Counted from the stretch's first letter, positions 7,266-13,819 are shown. The stretch is DNA of 17,495 nucleotides from Bacillota bacterium (GCA_023409755.1 JAEYRA010000143.1:1-17495), one strand, 5' to 3'. The notes: a model not told the origin generated them from the sequence alone. Numbers and translations: made by a program.

Positions 7266-7985
7266 ATGCGCAAGAAATACAAGGTCATTGCCTGCAAGGT
7301 ATTGATGCGGGAACTCTATCGTTTGGCGTGGGAATCACCAAATATCGTCGATTTGGCGTGGAAAAAGCAAGCGCTGCACAACACGCCGGATTTGCTGCGC
7401 CTGGAAGCGCAGGCCGCCATCGATGCCGCGGAGCAGGAGGAAGAAACCTACGACGCCATCCTGCTGGGTTACTGTCTGTGCAGTAATGGCATTGTGGGGC
7501 TGCACGCCGACCATACGCCACTGGTCATTCCCCGTGGACACGACTGCATCACGCTGCTGCTCGGATCAAAGGAACGCTACCAACAGATCTTTGACAGCCA
7601 CAGCGGCGGCATCTATTGGTATTCCCCAGGTTGGATTGAACACTCCTTGCAGCCTGGTAAGGAGCGTTATGATCGTGCTTACCAGGAGTATGCGGAGAAA
7701 TACGGAGAGGACAACGCACAGTACCTGATGGATATGGAACAGGGCTGGATGCGGGAATACAAGCACGCCATCTACGTGGACTGGCCCGAGCAACCCCAGG
7801 AGGAGTACCGTCAATACACCCAGGAATGCGCTGATTACCTGAACTGGGAGTGCCATGTAGAGACCGGCAGCAGTACGCTTCTGCGGGATTTCCTGGACGG
7901 TAACTGGGACGAAGAACGGTTCCTGGTTGTGCCGCCGGGGAAGACCGTGCAAGCCTCCTTTGACGACGGCATCATCCGGGTGTGA
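7266..7985 (+). CDS. DUF1638 domain-containing protein
   Basis: Residues 5-20 (YKVIACKVLMRELYRL), the GYCLCSNGIVGL segment (69-80) and RGHDCITLLLGS (90-101) match the DUF1638 pattern, a family of unknown biochemical function seen in anaerobes and methanogens. Cysteines C10, C70, C72 and C94 with H92 fall in the conserved blocks and could bind a metal or cofactor; this is inference. The 239-residue protein has no signal peptide or membrane segment, so it should be cytoplasmic. The ATG at 7266 follows TTTAGAGAGG at good spacing; the longer open frame to 7131 would overlap the preceding gene and lacks such a site. The next gene begins one base after its stop codon, so the two are probably translationally coupled. 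Confidence 0.82.
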   Translation: MRKKYKVIACKVLMRELYRLAWESPNIVDLAWKKQALHNTPDLLRLEAQAAIDAAEQEEETYDAILLGYCLCSNGIVGLHADHTPLVIPRGHDCITLLLGSKERYQQIFDSHSGGIYWYSPGWIEHSLQPGKERYDRAYQEYAEKYGEDNAQYLMDMEQGWMREYKHAIYVDWPEQPQEEYRQYTQECADYLNWECHVETGSSTLLRDFLDGNWDEERFLVVPPGKTVQASFDDGIIRV

Positions 7986-7986
7986 C

Positions 7987-9144
7987 ATGCAGACAACGCC
8001 AATCATCGAGGCTGTGCCCAATCGCGCTCGCCTGTCGTCTGCTTGGAAGACGCAGCTGATTAAGTTCCTGATTGCGATGCTGCTCTTCCCGCTCACACTG
8101 CTGCTGAAGCTCGAAACCAGCCAACACCCCGAATGGGTGGAGACCGTTTATTCCCGCCACATCTACCCCGCCCTGACCCAGTGTGTGAACCTGCTGTTCC
8201 GGTGGGTTCCTTTTTCGGTGGCAGAATTTGCCGCCTACGTATTGGTCGTTGGTATTGTAGCGTATCTTTTCTATCAGTTGGCAAGGCTCGTACTGCACCG
8301 TCAACGCGTGCTGCGTGCCATTAGCGTGGTGACGAACCTAGCCTTGCTGGGCTCGGTTGGCTACTTCCTGTTCATCGGCCTGTGGGGGCTCAACTACAAC
8401 CGGGAACCACTGGCGACGTCGCTGGGTTACACGGTGGAGCCCCGGTCTGTGTCGGAGCTCAAAAAGCTCTGTACGAAGCTTGCTGTCCAGGCCAATGAGC
8501 AGCGTGCGGGGTTGCAGCAAAACCTGCACGGCTATGTCACCTACCCGGAAGGCAAACATGCGGCGCTGCAAAAGGTTCCCCTCGCCTACCGTGCGCTGGC
8601 TGAGAAATCCAATCTATTCGAAGCTCGGTACGGTGCGCCAAAAGCTGTAATGTTGTCCCGCATGCTGTCCTATACGGAGATAGAAGGAGTCTACATTGCC
8701 TTCACCGCCGAAGCCAACCTCAACACTGATATGCCGGACGCCCTATTCCTTTCTGCCGCCTGTCATGAGGTTGCCCATCAATATGGCTTTGCCCGGGAGG
8801 ATGAGGCCAATTTCATCGCATACCTTGCCTGTCAGGCATCGGACGACCCTGAGCTCATGTATTCCGGTACGCTGTTGGCACTCATCCATTCCATGAATGC
8901 CTTGTATGGCTACGATGCAGACGCCTACGGTGAGATTGCTGACACCTACGACAAAGGGGTCAAGCGAGACATCAACTACCAGACGCTCTACTGGCGGCAG
9001 TTTGAGGGTCCGGTGGCTGAGACCAGTACGAAAGTCAACAACGCGTATCTCATGAGCAACAACCAGACCGATGGGGTCAACAGCTATGGCCGCATGGTTG
9101 ACCTGCTGCTGGCTCAGATGTCGCATGATGGGGCCGGAAAATAA
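7987..9144 (+). CDS. DUF3810 membrane protein, putative HEXXH zinc peptidase
   Basis: A 385-residue protein with three predicted membrane segments (about 24-42, 78-98 and 112-135). A following domain contains NYNREPLA, then CHEVAHQYGFAREDEANFIAYL. The HEVAH motif (H260, E261, H264) with nearby acidic residues E271 and E273 is a zinc-metallopeptidase signature and is typical of DUF3810 proteins. No substrate is known, and peptidase activity is inferred from the motif. The catalytic domain probably lies outside the membrane after the third segment, though topology is uncertain. The ATG at 7987 is one base after the DUF1638 stop, implying co-translation. The gene is followed by a non-coding stretch with strong hairpins. 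Confidence 0.85.
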   Translation: MQTTPIIEAVPNRARLSSAWKTQLIKFLIAMLLFPLTLLLKLETSQHPEWVETVYSRHIYPALTQCVNLLFRWVPFSVAEFAAYVLVVGIVAYLFYQLARLVLHRQRVLRAISVVTNLALLGSVGYFLFIGLWGLNYNREPLATSLGYTVEPRSVSELKKLCTKLAVQANEQRAGLQQNLHGYVTYPEGKHAALQKVPLAYRALAEKSNLFEARYGAPKAVMLSRMLSYTEIEGVYIAFTAEANLNTDMPDALFLSAACHEVAHQYGFAREDEANFIAYLACQASDDPELMYSGTLLALIHSMNALYGYDADAYGEIADTYDKGVKRDINYQTLYWRQFEGPVAETSTKVNNAYLMSNNQTDGVNSYGRMVDLLLAQMSHDGAGK

Positions 9145-9426
9145 TAAGTGGGCGTGGCACGGAAGATGGGCCGCAGCGCCTTCACATTTCCTGAGAACCG
9201 GGTAAGGACTCGCAGTTAAGGACCGAGCGCCGGTTCATCCGGCGAGAGGAAACGCACACTGCGCACAGGCAGGCAGCAAACCCTCGCCCGCAGGCAGATC
9301 GTCTCCTAAAAGACTGTATGAGCCACGTAGCCTACTATCGTTCGGCGACCTGTGCGGTGAACGATTCGGTTACAGTGGAAACAAGCCATTCAAATCGCAA
9401 ATGCCACCGCAGCGGCCTTTGCGAAA

Positions 9427-9460
9427 GGCAGTCGGTGAACCTGTGGATTCACCGACTGCC
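9427..9460. repeat. Perfect 13 bp inverted repeat
   Basis: GGCAGTCGGTGAA (9427-9439) and TTCACCGACTGCC (9448-9460) form a perfect stem with an 8-base loop, CCTGTGGA. It lies 9 bp before a second hairpin with a T-rich tail. There is no T-run directly after it, so it is more likely a structural RNA element or operator than a terminator by itself. Confidence 0.85.
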
Positions 9461-9469
9461 GCAAGAAGA

Positions 9470-9500
9470 GGGCCGCATCCTTGAGATGCGGCCCTATTTT
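9470..9500 (+). terminator. Strong intrinsic terminator
   Basis: A perfect 10 bp GC-rich stem, GGGCCGCATC (9470-9479) and GATGCGGCCC (9485-9494), with loop CTTGA is followed by TATTTT. It would end transcription of the DUF1638-DUF3810 operon or of the candidate RNA before it. On the minus strand the tail is TCTTCTT, so weak bidirectional action is possible. Confidence 0.85.
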
Positions 9501-9501
9501 C

Positions 9502-9555
9502 AAAAGGGTGCGGGCTTATGGCCTTCACCTCACGCAAGCTATTCGGCCATAAGCC
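9502..9555 (-). terminator. Likely terminator of guaB-glycosylase operon
   Basis: GGCTTATGGCC (9513-9523) and GGCCATAAGCC (9545-9555) form a perfect 11 bp stem with a 21-base loop. Read on the minus strand, the stem is followed by CGCACCC and then TTTT. It lies about 95 bp after the stop codon of the minus-strand glycosylase gene. The long loop and delayed T-run make it weaker than a textbook terminator. Confidence 0.5.
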
Positions 9556-9649
9556 GCATAACCCGTTTCGTGCGCTGTTCAGCCGTCCCGAATCCCTTCT
9601 GGCCTAGTGTGTTGCGTCGCTTGATAATTATACGCGTCGGCTCGCCGCA

Positions 9650-10162
9650 CTATTCCAGAAAGGTTTCTAAATAATGACGCAACGGTTGCCAGCCGGCCAG
9701 CTTGCGCTCCGCGGGGATGGCATAGGCTGGACTGGTGGATGGCAGCACCGTCATGGGCAGGGCCTTGTTTAGCCGCCCGGCGATGTGCCGGCGATAGAGC
9801 CCCGCCGCCCCCTGCCCATTGCAGAAGACCGCCTCGATGGTCGGGTGGGCTTCCAGCAGCTCTGGAATGGGGTTGGCTTCGGCATTACGAATGTCGCTGT
9901 CGGCGCTGGTACGGCGCACGCAGGAGTGGAGCACATCCCATAAGGCAATGTGCTGCTCCAGCAAGAAAGCCGTGCGCACAGCGTAGTCCGCCGGGCACTC
10001 CCTCCCAAAGAGAGAAAACACGATGGGCCAGAAGAGATTGCGCTCGTGGCCATAGTATTGCACCCGTTGCAACGAAGCAATGCCGGGCATGGTCCCAAGG
10101 ACCAAGACCCGGCACGCGGAATCCACAATGGGTGGAAAGGAATGGATGCGATCGTCCGCCAC
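9650..10162 (-). CDS. Hypoxanthine-DNA (deoxyinosine) glycosylase, UDG superfamily family 6
   Basis: Removes hypoxanthine, the deaminated or misincorporated form of adenine, from DNA to start base excision repair. The 170-residue protein carries the family's motifs: LVLGTMPG (20-27), QYYGHERNLFWP with N42 (35-46), ALWDVL (73-78) and the late LPSTSPAYA (140-148). These resemble the HDG enzyme of methanogens and Clostridia rather than Ung or Mug; the Asn in motif YYGHxRN is important in the family. The start is GTG at 10162, only 3 bp after the guaB stop, with CAGGTG overlapping the guaB end as ribosome-binding site. Co-transcription with guaB is therefore very likely. Substrate specificity is inferred from family membership. 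Confidence 0.88.
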   Translation of the reverse strand: MADDRIHSFPPIVDSACRVLVLGTMPGIASLQRVQYYGHERNLFWPIVFSLFGRECPADYAVRTAFLLEQHIALWDVLHSCVRRTSADSDIRNAEANPIPELLEAHPTIEAVFCNGQGAAGLYRRHIAGRLNKALPMTVLPSTSPAYAIPAERKLAGWQPLRHYLETFLE

Positions 10163-10165
10163 AGT

Positions 10166-11623
10166 TTACACCTGGGTGCTGTAGTTGGGCGCTTCCTTGG
10201 TGATGTAGATGTCGTGGGGATGGCTCTCTCGCAGGCCCGCGCTGGTGATGCGCACAAACTTGGCGTTGGCTTGCAAGCTCACCACATCCTGCGCTCCGCA
10301 GTAGCCCATGCCGCTGCGTAGGCCGCCCGCCAGCTGGTAGATGCTGTCGGATACCGAACCCTTGTAGGGTACGCGGCCCTCGACACCTTCGGGAACCAGT
10401 TTGCTGGCGCCTTCCTGGAAGTAGCGGTCCTTGCTGCCCTTGGCCATGGCAGCCATGGAGCCCATGCCGCGATACACCTTGAAGCTGCGGCCCTGATAGA
10501 TTTCGCTCTCACCGGGGCTCTCCTCGGTGCCGGCCAGCAGCGAACCCAACATCACAGCTGCAGCCCCGCAGGCGATGGCCTTGGTGATGTCGCCGGAATA
10601 TTTGATGCCGCCATCACCGATGATCTTTTTGCCGTATTTGTCCGCCTCTTCGGCGCAGTCAAGGATGGCGGTGATCTGCGGGACGCCGATACCGGCAACC
10701 ACGCGTGTGGTGCAGATGGAGCCCGGCCCAATGCCAACCTTGACGACGTCAGCGCCGCTCTTGATGAGATCAGCGGTCGCCTCGGCGGTCGCCACGTTCC
10801 CCGCCACCACCGGTAGGTTCGGATAGGCGGCCTTGATGCGCTCCAACGCCTTCATGACGCCAGCGGAATGGCCATGAGCGGTATCCAGCGCCACGATGTC
10901 AACCTTGGCAGCCACCAGGGCAGCCACTCGCTCCAGCACGTCCCCTGTGACGCCGATGGCGGCACCGGCCAACAGGCGCCCATTTGCGTCTTTGGCCGAA
11001 TTGGGGTACTGGATGGCCTTTTCAATATCCTTGATGGTGATGAGACCCTTGAGGTAGCCTTTACCATCGACGATGGGCAGTTTCTCAATACGATGGGCCG
11101 CCAAGATGGCCTTGGCCTCTTCCATGGAGGTACCGACCGGAGCGGTCACTAGATTCTTTGACGTCATCACCTCGGAGATGCGACGGGAATAGTCGGTCTC
11201 AAACCGCAGATCGCGGTTGGTCAGAATACCGACCAAAAGACCGTCGCGGGTGATGGGAACGCCGGAGATTTTATATCGGGCCATGAGCTCATTGGCATCG
11301 GAAACGAGATGATCGGGAGAAAGGAAAAAGGGATCGGTGATGACACCGTGTTCAGAGCGCTTGACCTTATCTACATGGGAAGCCTGTTCCTCGATGGTCA
11401 TGTTCTTGTGAATGAACCCCATGCAGCCCTCCCGGGCCATTGCAATCGCCATGCGGGACTCTGTTACGGTGTCCATAGCGGCGCTGCAGATGGGAATGTT
11501 GAGTACCAACGTGGGGGTTAACTGGCTTTTCAAACTGACCTGATTGGGCAGAACCTCGGACTTCTGCGGCACTAATAGCACATCGTCAAAGGTCAGCCCT
11601 TCTCGAAGAACTTTATCAGACAT
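10166..11623 (-). CDS. guaB: IMP dehydrogenase
   Basis: Oxidises IMP to XMP with NAD, the committed step of guanine nucleotide synthesis. The 485 residues match the bacterial family: an N-terminal LTFDDVLLVP, a pair of CBS domains at about 93-205, the NAD/IMP-binding barrel with VVAGNVAT, and the active-site loop GIGPGSICTTR with catalytic C304. They continue with the IMP-phosphate segment DGGIKYSGDITKA, and the flap with RY in KGSKDRYF. The ATG at 11623 follows GGGAG (11635-11631) at good spacing. A consensus promoter lies 33 bp upstream. The gene is followed at 3 bp by the hypoxanthine-DNA glycosylase gene and is divergent from a broken metallophosphoesterase gene. Confidence 0.98.
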   Translation of the reverse strand: MSDKVLREGLTFDDVLLVPQKSEVLPNQVSLKSQLTPTLVLNIPICSAAMDTVTESRMAIAMAREGCMGFIHKNMTIEEQASHVDKVKRSEHGVITDPFFLSPDHLVSDANELMARYKISGVPITRDGLLVGILTNRDLRFETDYSRRISEVMTSKNLVTAPVGTSMEEAKAILAAHRIEKLPIVDGKGYLKGLITIKDIEKAIQYPNSAKDANGRLLAGAAIGVTGDVLERVAALVAAKVDIVALDTAHGHSAGVMKALERIKAAYPNLPVVAGNVATAEATADLIKSGADVVKVGIGPGSICTTRVVAGIGVPQITAILDCAEEADKYGKKIIGDGGIKYSGDITKAIACGAAAVMLGSLLAGTEESPGESEIYQGRSFKVYRGMGSMAAMAKGSKDRYFQEGASKLVPEGVEGRVPYKGSVSDSIYQLAGGLRSGMGYCGAQDVVSLQANAKFVRITSAGLRESHPHDIYITKEAPNYSTQV

Positions 11624-11655
11624 TGGCTCACTCCCTACACTTCTATATTAGAGGT

Positions 11656-11684
11656 ACTATACCAACCCAACCGCCCCCTGTCAA
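11656..11684 (-). promoter_or_regulatory. Sigma-A promoter of guaB
   Basis: A perfect TTGACA (11684-11679), a 17-base spacer and TATAGT (11661-11656) on the minus strand precede guaB by 33 bases. Nothing resembling a guanine riboswitch or T-box is present in the short leader, so control would be at initiation. Confidence 0.85.
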
Positions 11685-11736
11685 CATGATACATATTGAA
11701 ATTTCCTCCGTTTTCGCAATGCTGCAACAGTGCTGA

Positions 11737-11765
11737 TTGACGGACTGTGTAGATTAGGGTACTGT
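11737..11765 (+). promoter_or_regulatory. Probable promoter of the metallophosphoesterase pseudogene
   Basis: TTGACG (11737-11742), a 17-base spacer and TACTGT (11760-11765) precede the ATG at 11794 by 28 bases. It diverges from the guaB promoter, with about 50 bp between the two -35 elements. Confidence 0.5.
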
Positions 11766-11793
11766 AATGCCATCCGGCCTTTCAGGTGAGTCA

Positions 11794-12682
11794 ATGAGAA
11801 TTGCCGTTCTGTCTGACATTCATTCCAACGTCCATGCGTTGGAAGCCGTACTGGCTGACGCTCGCATGAGGGACCTGGACGCCTTCGTCGTGCTGGGCGA
11901 CTAGTGACCGATGGGCTCTCGCCGACGTCGGTCCTGCACTCCGTGCGTTCGCTGACCCCTTGGATCATCCGTGGCAACCGCGAAGAGTATCTCTTGCGCA
12001 TACAGGATGGACGCACATCGGAAGAAGCCAAGTTCTCTCACCAGTTCGCTTCGGTGTGGTGGACCTATGATCAGCTAGCCCCGGAAGACATGGCATGGCT
12101 GGAAGCGCTTCCTGCCGAACGAAGAGCATCATGTGCGGGCGTCACCGTTCGCATGGTGCAGGCTCTCCGTTTGGCATGTCCGATCTGCTCTATCAACGTG
12201 ACGGCGAAAAAATGTACCGAGCAGCTCGCGCCGTGACGGAAGGCGTTCTGCTGTATGGCCACAATCATGAGCCATTCTGCGGCATGGTGGAGGGCAAGCT
12301 GCTGTTGAATCCCGGCTCGGTCGGCGGCCACTTCAACAAGAGAATAAACGCGGAATACGGGTTGCTCACGCTGGAACATGGTAAGGCAAGTGGTGAGCTT
12401 CTGCAGGTTCCCTATGACTTTGGTGCCTTTGCCCGGCAGATGGTGGAAAGCAGCCTCTACCGCGCCGCACCGGTATGGTGTGAGCTCACTGTGGAGGGAA
12501 TGTACTTGGGCTACCCTTGCGTACTTGATTTCCTGCGGGCGGCTGAGGAGCGTAGAACGGAGCGGGACTTGCCCCTGGAGCATGGTTTTTTCCCAAATGA
12601 CGTGTGGGACGAAGTTGGTACCATGTGGCTGCGAGAACACACCGGATGGCTGGAACGAGCAACGTCACACCTGCATGCCTGA
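11794..12682 (+). pseudogene. Metallophosphoesterase, broken by two one-base deletions
   Basis: A calcineurin-like phosphoesterase of the clostridial type (about 296 residues if repaired) is spread over three frames. Frame one (11794-11901) gives MRIAVLSDIHSN with metal ligands D8 and H10 and ends VVLGD (D36), then TAG. Frame two starts at 11904 (VTDGLSPTS) and contains the metal-binding IRGNREEY. Frame three starts at 12161 (GSPFGMSDLLYQ) and contains LLYGHNHEPF and LNPGSVGGH. In each break one base is missing from a codon expected to be TAY (GDY-VTDG) and CAY (VH-GSP). The second break removes the metal-ligand His of the H-G-S-P motif. The ATG has AGGTG 5 bases upstream. Both breaks could be sequence errors; otherwise the gene is inactivated. 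Its cellular substrate is unknown. Confidence 0.85.
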
Positions 12683-12713
12683 CATCAGCGGATCAGCGGG
12701 ATTCACATATTTA

Positions 12714-12741
12714 TTGACTTGTTCACACAGCATGGTATAAT
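12714..12741 (+). promoter_or_regulatory. Promoter of the c-di-AMP riboswitch unit
   Basis: TTGACT (12714-12719), a 16-base spacer and a perfect TATAAT (12736-12741) are joined by an extended -10 TGG just before it. The expected start at about 12748 lies 22 bases before the aptamer. Confidence 0.85.
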
Positions 12742-12769
12742 GAAGAAAATTTCATATATGCATAGCATG

Positions 12770-12870
12770 CAGCGCTGAATCCATTGGAGCGGGAGAACCA
12801 CAACCATTGGGGTGAATCCGTAAGGTAGGGCATCCTTGGCCCGAACCCGTCAGCTAATCTCGTAAGCGCA
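12770..12870 (+). ncRNA. c-di-AMP riboswitch (ydaO-yuaA class)
   Basis: The hallmark blocks of the class occur in order: GAGCGGGAGAACCA, GGGGTGAATCCG, AAGGTAGGGC, then GGCCCGAACCCGTCAGCTAA and TCTCGTAAGCG. They match the B. subtilis ydaO aptamer almost base for base. Helix P1 pairs GCGCT (12772-12776) with AGCGC (12865-12869). These RNAs bind the second messenger c-di-AMP and usually switch genes off when it is abundant. Known targets are mainly potassium and osmolyte transport and cell-wall genes; here the downstream gene encodes a DapB-like protein. Confidence 0.95.
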
Positions 12871-12944
12871 AAGGAAGGATGAAAATCCGTCGCATTGCTT
12901 TGGAAATCGGTGCCCACCGGTCTTCTAATGCGGCTTCTTTTGCC

Positions 12945-12972
12945 AAGCGCTGTTGTAACAGGCGCTTTTTTT
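12945..12972 (+). terminator. Intrinsic terminator of the c-di-AMP riboswitch
   Basis: AAGCGC-TGT (12945-12953) pairs with ACA-G-GCGCTT (12958-12967) with one bulged G, and seven Ts follow (12966-12972). The 5' arm AGCGCTG (12946-12952) is exactly complementary to CAGCGCT (12770-12776), the 5' strand of aptamer P1. Without ligand, P1's 5' strand could pair with the terminator arm and let transcription continue; with c-di-AMP bound, P1 would hold that strand and the terminator would form. Between aptamer and terminator, GCAAAGGAAG (12868-12877) can pair with CTTCTTTTGC (12934-12943), closing a long hairpin that brings the elements together. Confidence 0.88.
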
Positions 12973-12994
12973 GTGTTGAGGAGGAAGATATCGC

Positions 12995-13702
12995 ATGAAG
13001 ATAATGATAAATGGCGTGGGACGTGCTGGAATGGGTTTGGTTCGCTCCATTGGGAACATCCCCGGTCTTACCATCCAGGCAGGCGTCTGCCGTACGGGCA
13101 GTCATAAGGTCGGGTTGGACCTTGGGATACTCTCCGGAACCAATCGACTGGATGCGCCTGTGCTGCCGCTGAATCGACTAGAAGCGGCGCTGCGCTACTA
13201 TCAGCCTGATGCACTCGTGGATTTTTCCAGCCCGGAAACCTCATTGCAGGTTGCCCGGCTCTGCAGTAAGTATGGCATCGGCCTGCTGGTAGGCACCACT
13301 GGCTTCACCCCCAGTGAGGTGCGGGAGATGAAAGCGCTGGCCATGACTGGCCAATTTGCGCTGTTGTATGTGCCAAACATCGGTCAGGACATTGAGGTGC
13401 TGCGCGGCGAGGTGTGCTACACTGCACGGCATTTCTCAGGGTTGGATTTCCAAACCCTGTCTGGCGAGGAAGGCGTGCCTGCTCCCATCGCCAGCACGGT
13501 TGACGATGGTGGTGTTGTAACCGGGGCTTCCTCCCCCCTGCCCGCCCGTGAGGCCCCTTCCCCTTCGGCCCAAAGTCGTGTCGTCATCATCCGAGAAAGC
13601 AAGAGCACCAACTCCTTTGCCGGCAACACTCTGGCAGCTCTCCATAGCTTGAAGGGAAAAAAAGGCTGGATGGAAATGATCGACGTTGTCGGGTTTCGCT
13701 GA
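12995..13702 (+). CDS. DapB-like Rossmann-fold protein lacking the catalytic signature
   Basis: The first 136 residues resemble the NAD(P)-binding domain of 4-hydroxy-tetrahydrodipicolinate reductase: MINGVGRAGMGLV (4-16), DALVDFSSPETS (72-83), GLLVGTTGFTPSEV (96-109) and VPNIGQDIEVL (126-136, where DapB has PNFSVGVN). After this, the DapB substrate domain motifs H-H and K-x-D-x-P-S-G-T are absent; instead a low-complexity Ala/Pro/Ser stretch and RVVIIRESKSTNSFAGNTLAAL follow. At 235 residues it is shorter than most DapB proteins (about 245-270). GAGGAGG lies about 10 bases before the ATG. It is the only gene of the c-di-AMP riboswitch unit and converges on rny. It may be a repurposed oxidoreductase or nucleotide sensor, so calling it DapB itself would overstate the evidence. 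Confidence 0.78.
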   Translation: MKIMINGVGRAGMGLVRSIGNIPGLTIQAGVCRTGSHKVGLDLGILSGTNRLDAPVLPLNRLEAALRYYQPDALVDFSSPETSLQVARLCSKYGIGLLVGTTGFTPSEVREMKALAMTGQFALLYVPNIGQDIEVLRGEVCYTARHFSGLDFQTLSGEEGVPAPIASTVDDGGVVTGASSPLPAREAPSPSAQSRVVIIRESKSTNSFAGNTLAALHSLKGKKGWMEMIDVVGFR

Positions 13703-13774
13703 AGGGTGACTTGCGAATAGCTTTGATCTACAATTCCAGTGAGAACGTTTGAGTACATATATACAACAAACACA

Positions 13775-13801
13775 AAACGGAGAGGCATTGCCTCTCCGTT
13801 T
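13775..13801. terminator. Bidirectional terminator between the DapB-like gene and rny
   Basis: A perfect 12 bp stem, AAACGGAGAGGC (13775-13786) and GCCTCTCCGTTT (13790-13801), with a 3-base loop stands between two convergent genes. Both sides give T-rich tails (TTTCGCTTG on plus; TTTTGTGTTTG on minus), so it can serve both transcripts. Confidence 0.88.
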
Positions 13802-13819
13802 CGCTTGTTTCCAGTTTGG

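Larger units (their letters stand above)
9190..9500 (+). ncRNA. Candidate unassigned structured RNA
   Basis: No convincing gene lies between 9145 and 9649, but this part is rich in helices. One hairpin pairs GTAGCC (9327-9332) with GGTTAC (9368-9373) and ATCGTTC (9337-9343) with GAACGAT (9359-9365), extended by CAC/GTG. Others are CGCCGG/CCGGCG around 9230, a perfect 13 bp hairpin at 9427-9460, and a terminator at 9470-9500. The order looks like a transcribed RNA ending at a terminator. I compared it by eye with RNase P RNA, tmRNA, SRP RNA, 6S, T-box, and cobalamin, SAM, FMN, lysine and c-di-GMP riboswitches and found no match. No clear promoter is seen. The strand is chosen because the terminal U-run is better on plus. 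Confidence 0.3.

Noticed and set aside
9145..9649. Known structured RNAs (RNase P, tmRNA, SRP, 6S, T-box, common riboswitches) in the gap
   Set aside because: None of their conserved core sequences could be found on either strand by eye. The minus-strand TATAAT at 9632-9627 has no usable -35.
9318..9674. A 118-codon plus-strand frame in the 9.1-9.6 kb gap
   Set aside because: It reads through three strong hairpins, overlaps the end of the minus-strand glycosylase gene, has no ribosome-binding site and an unnatural composition.
12071..12640. A 189-codon minus-strand frame antisense to the metallophosphoesterase
   Set aside because: The plus strand shows unmistakable phosphoesterase motifs across the same stretch; the minus frame has none.
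11794..12682. Programmed frameshifting as the explanation of the split phosphoesterase
   Set aside because: Neither break has a slippery heptamer or a following pseudoknot, and the first is followed directly by TAG in the original frame. Decay or sequence error is simpler.
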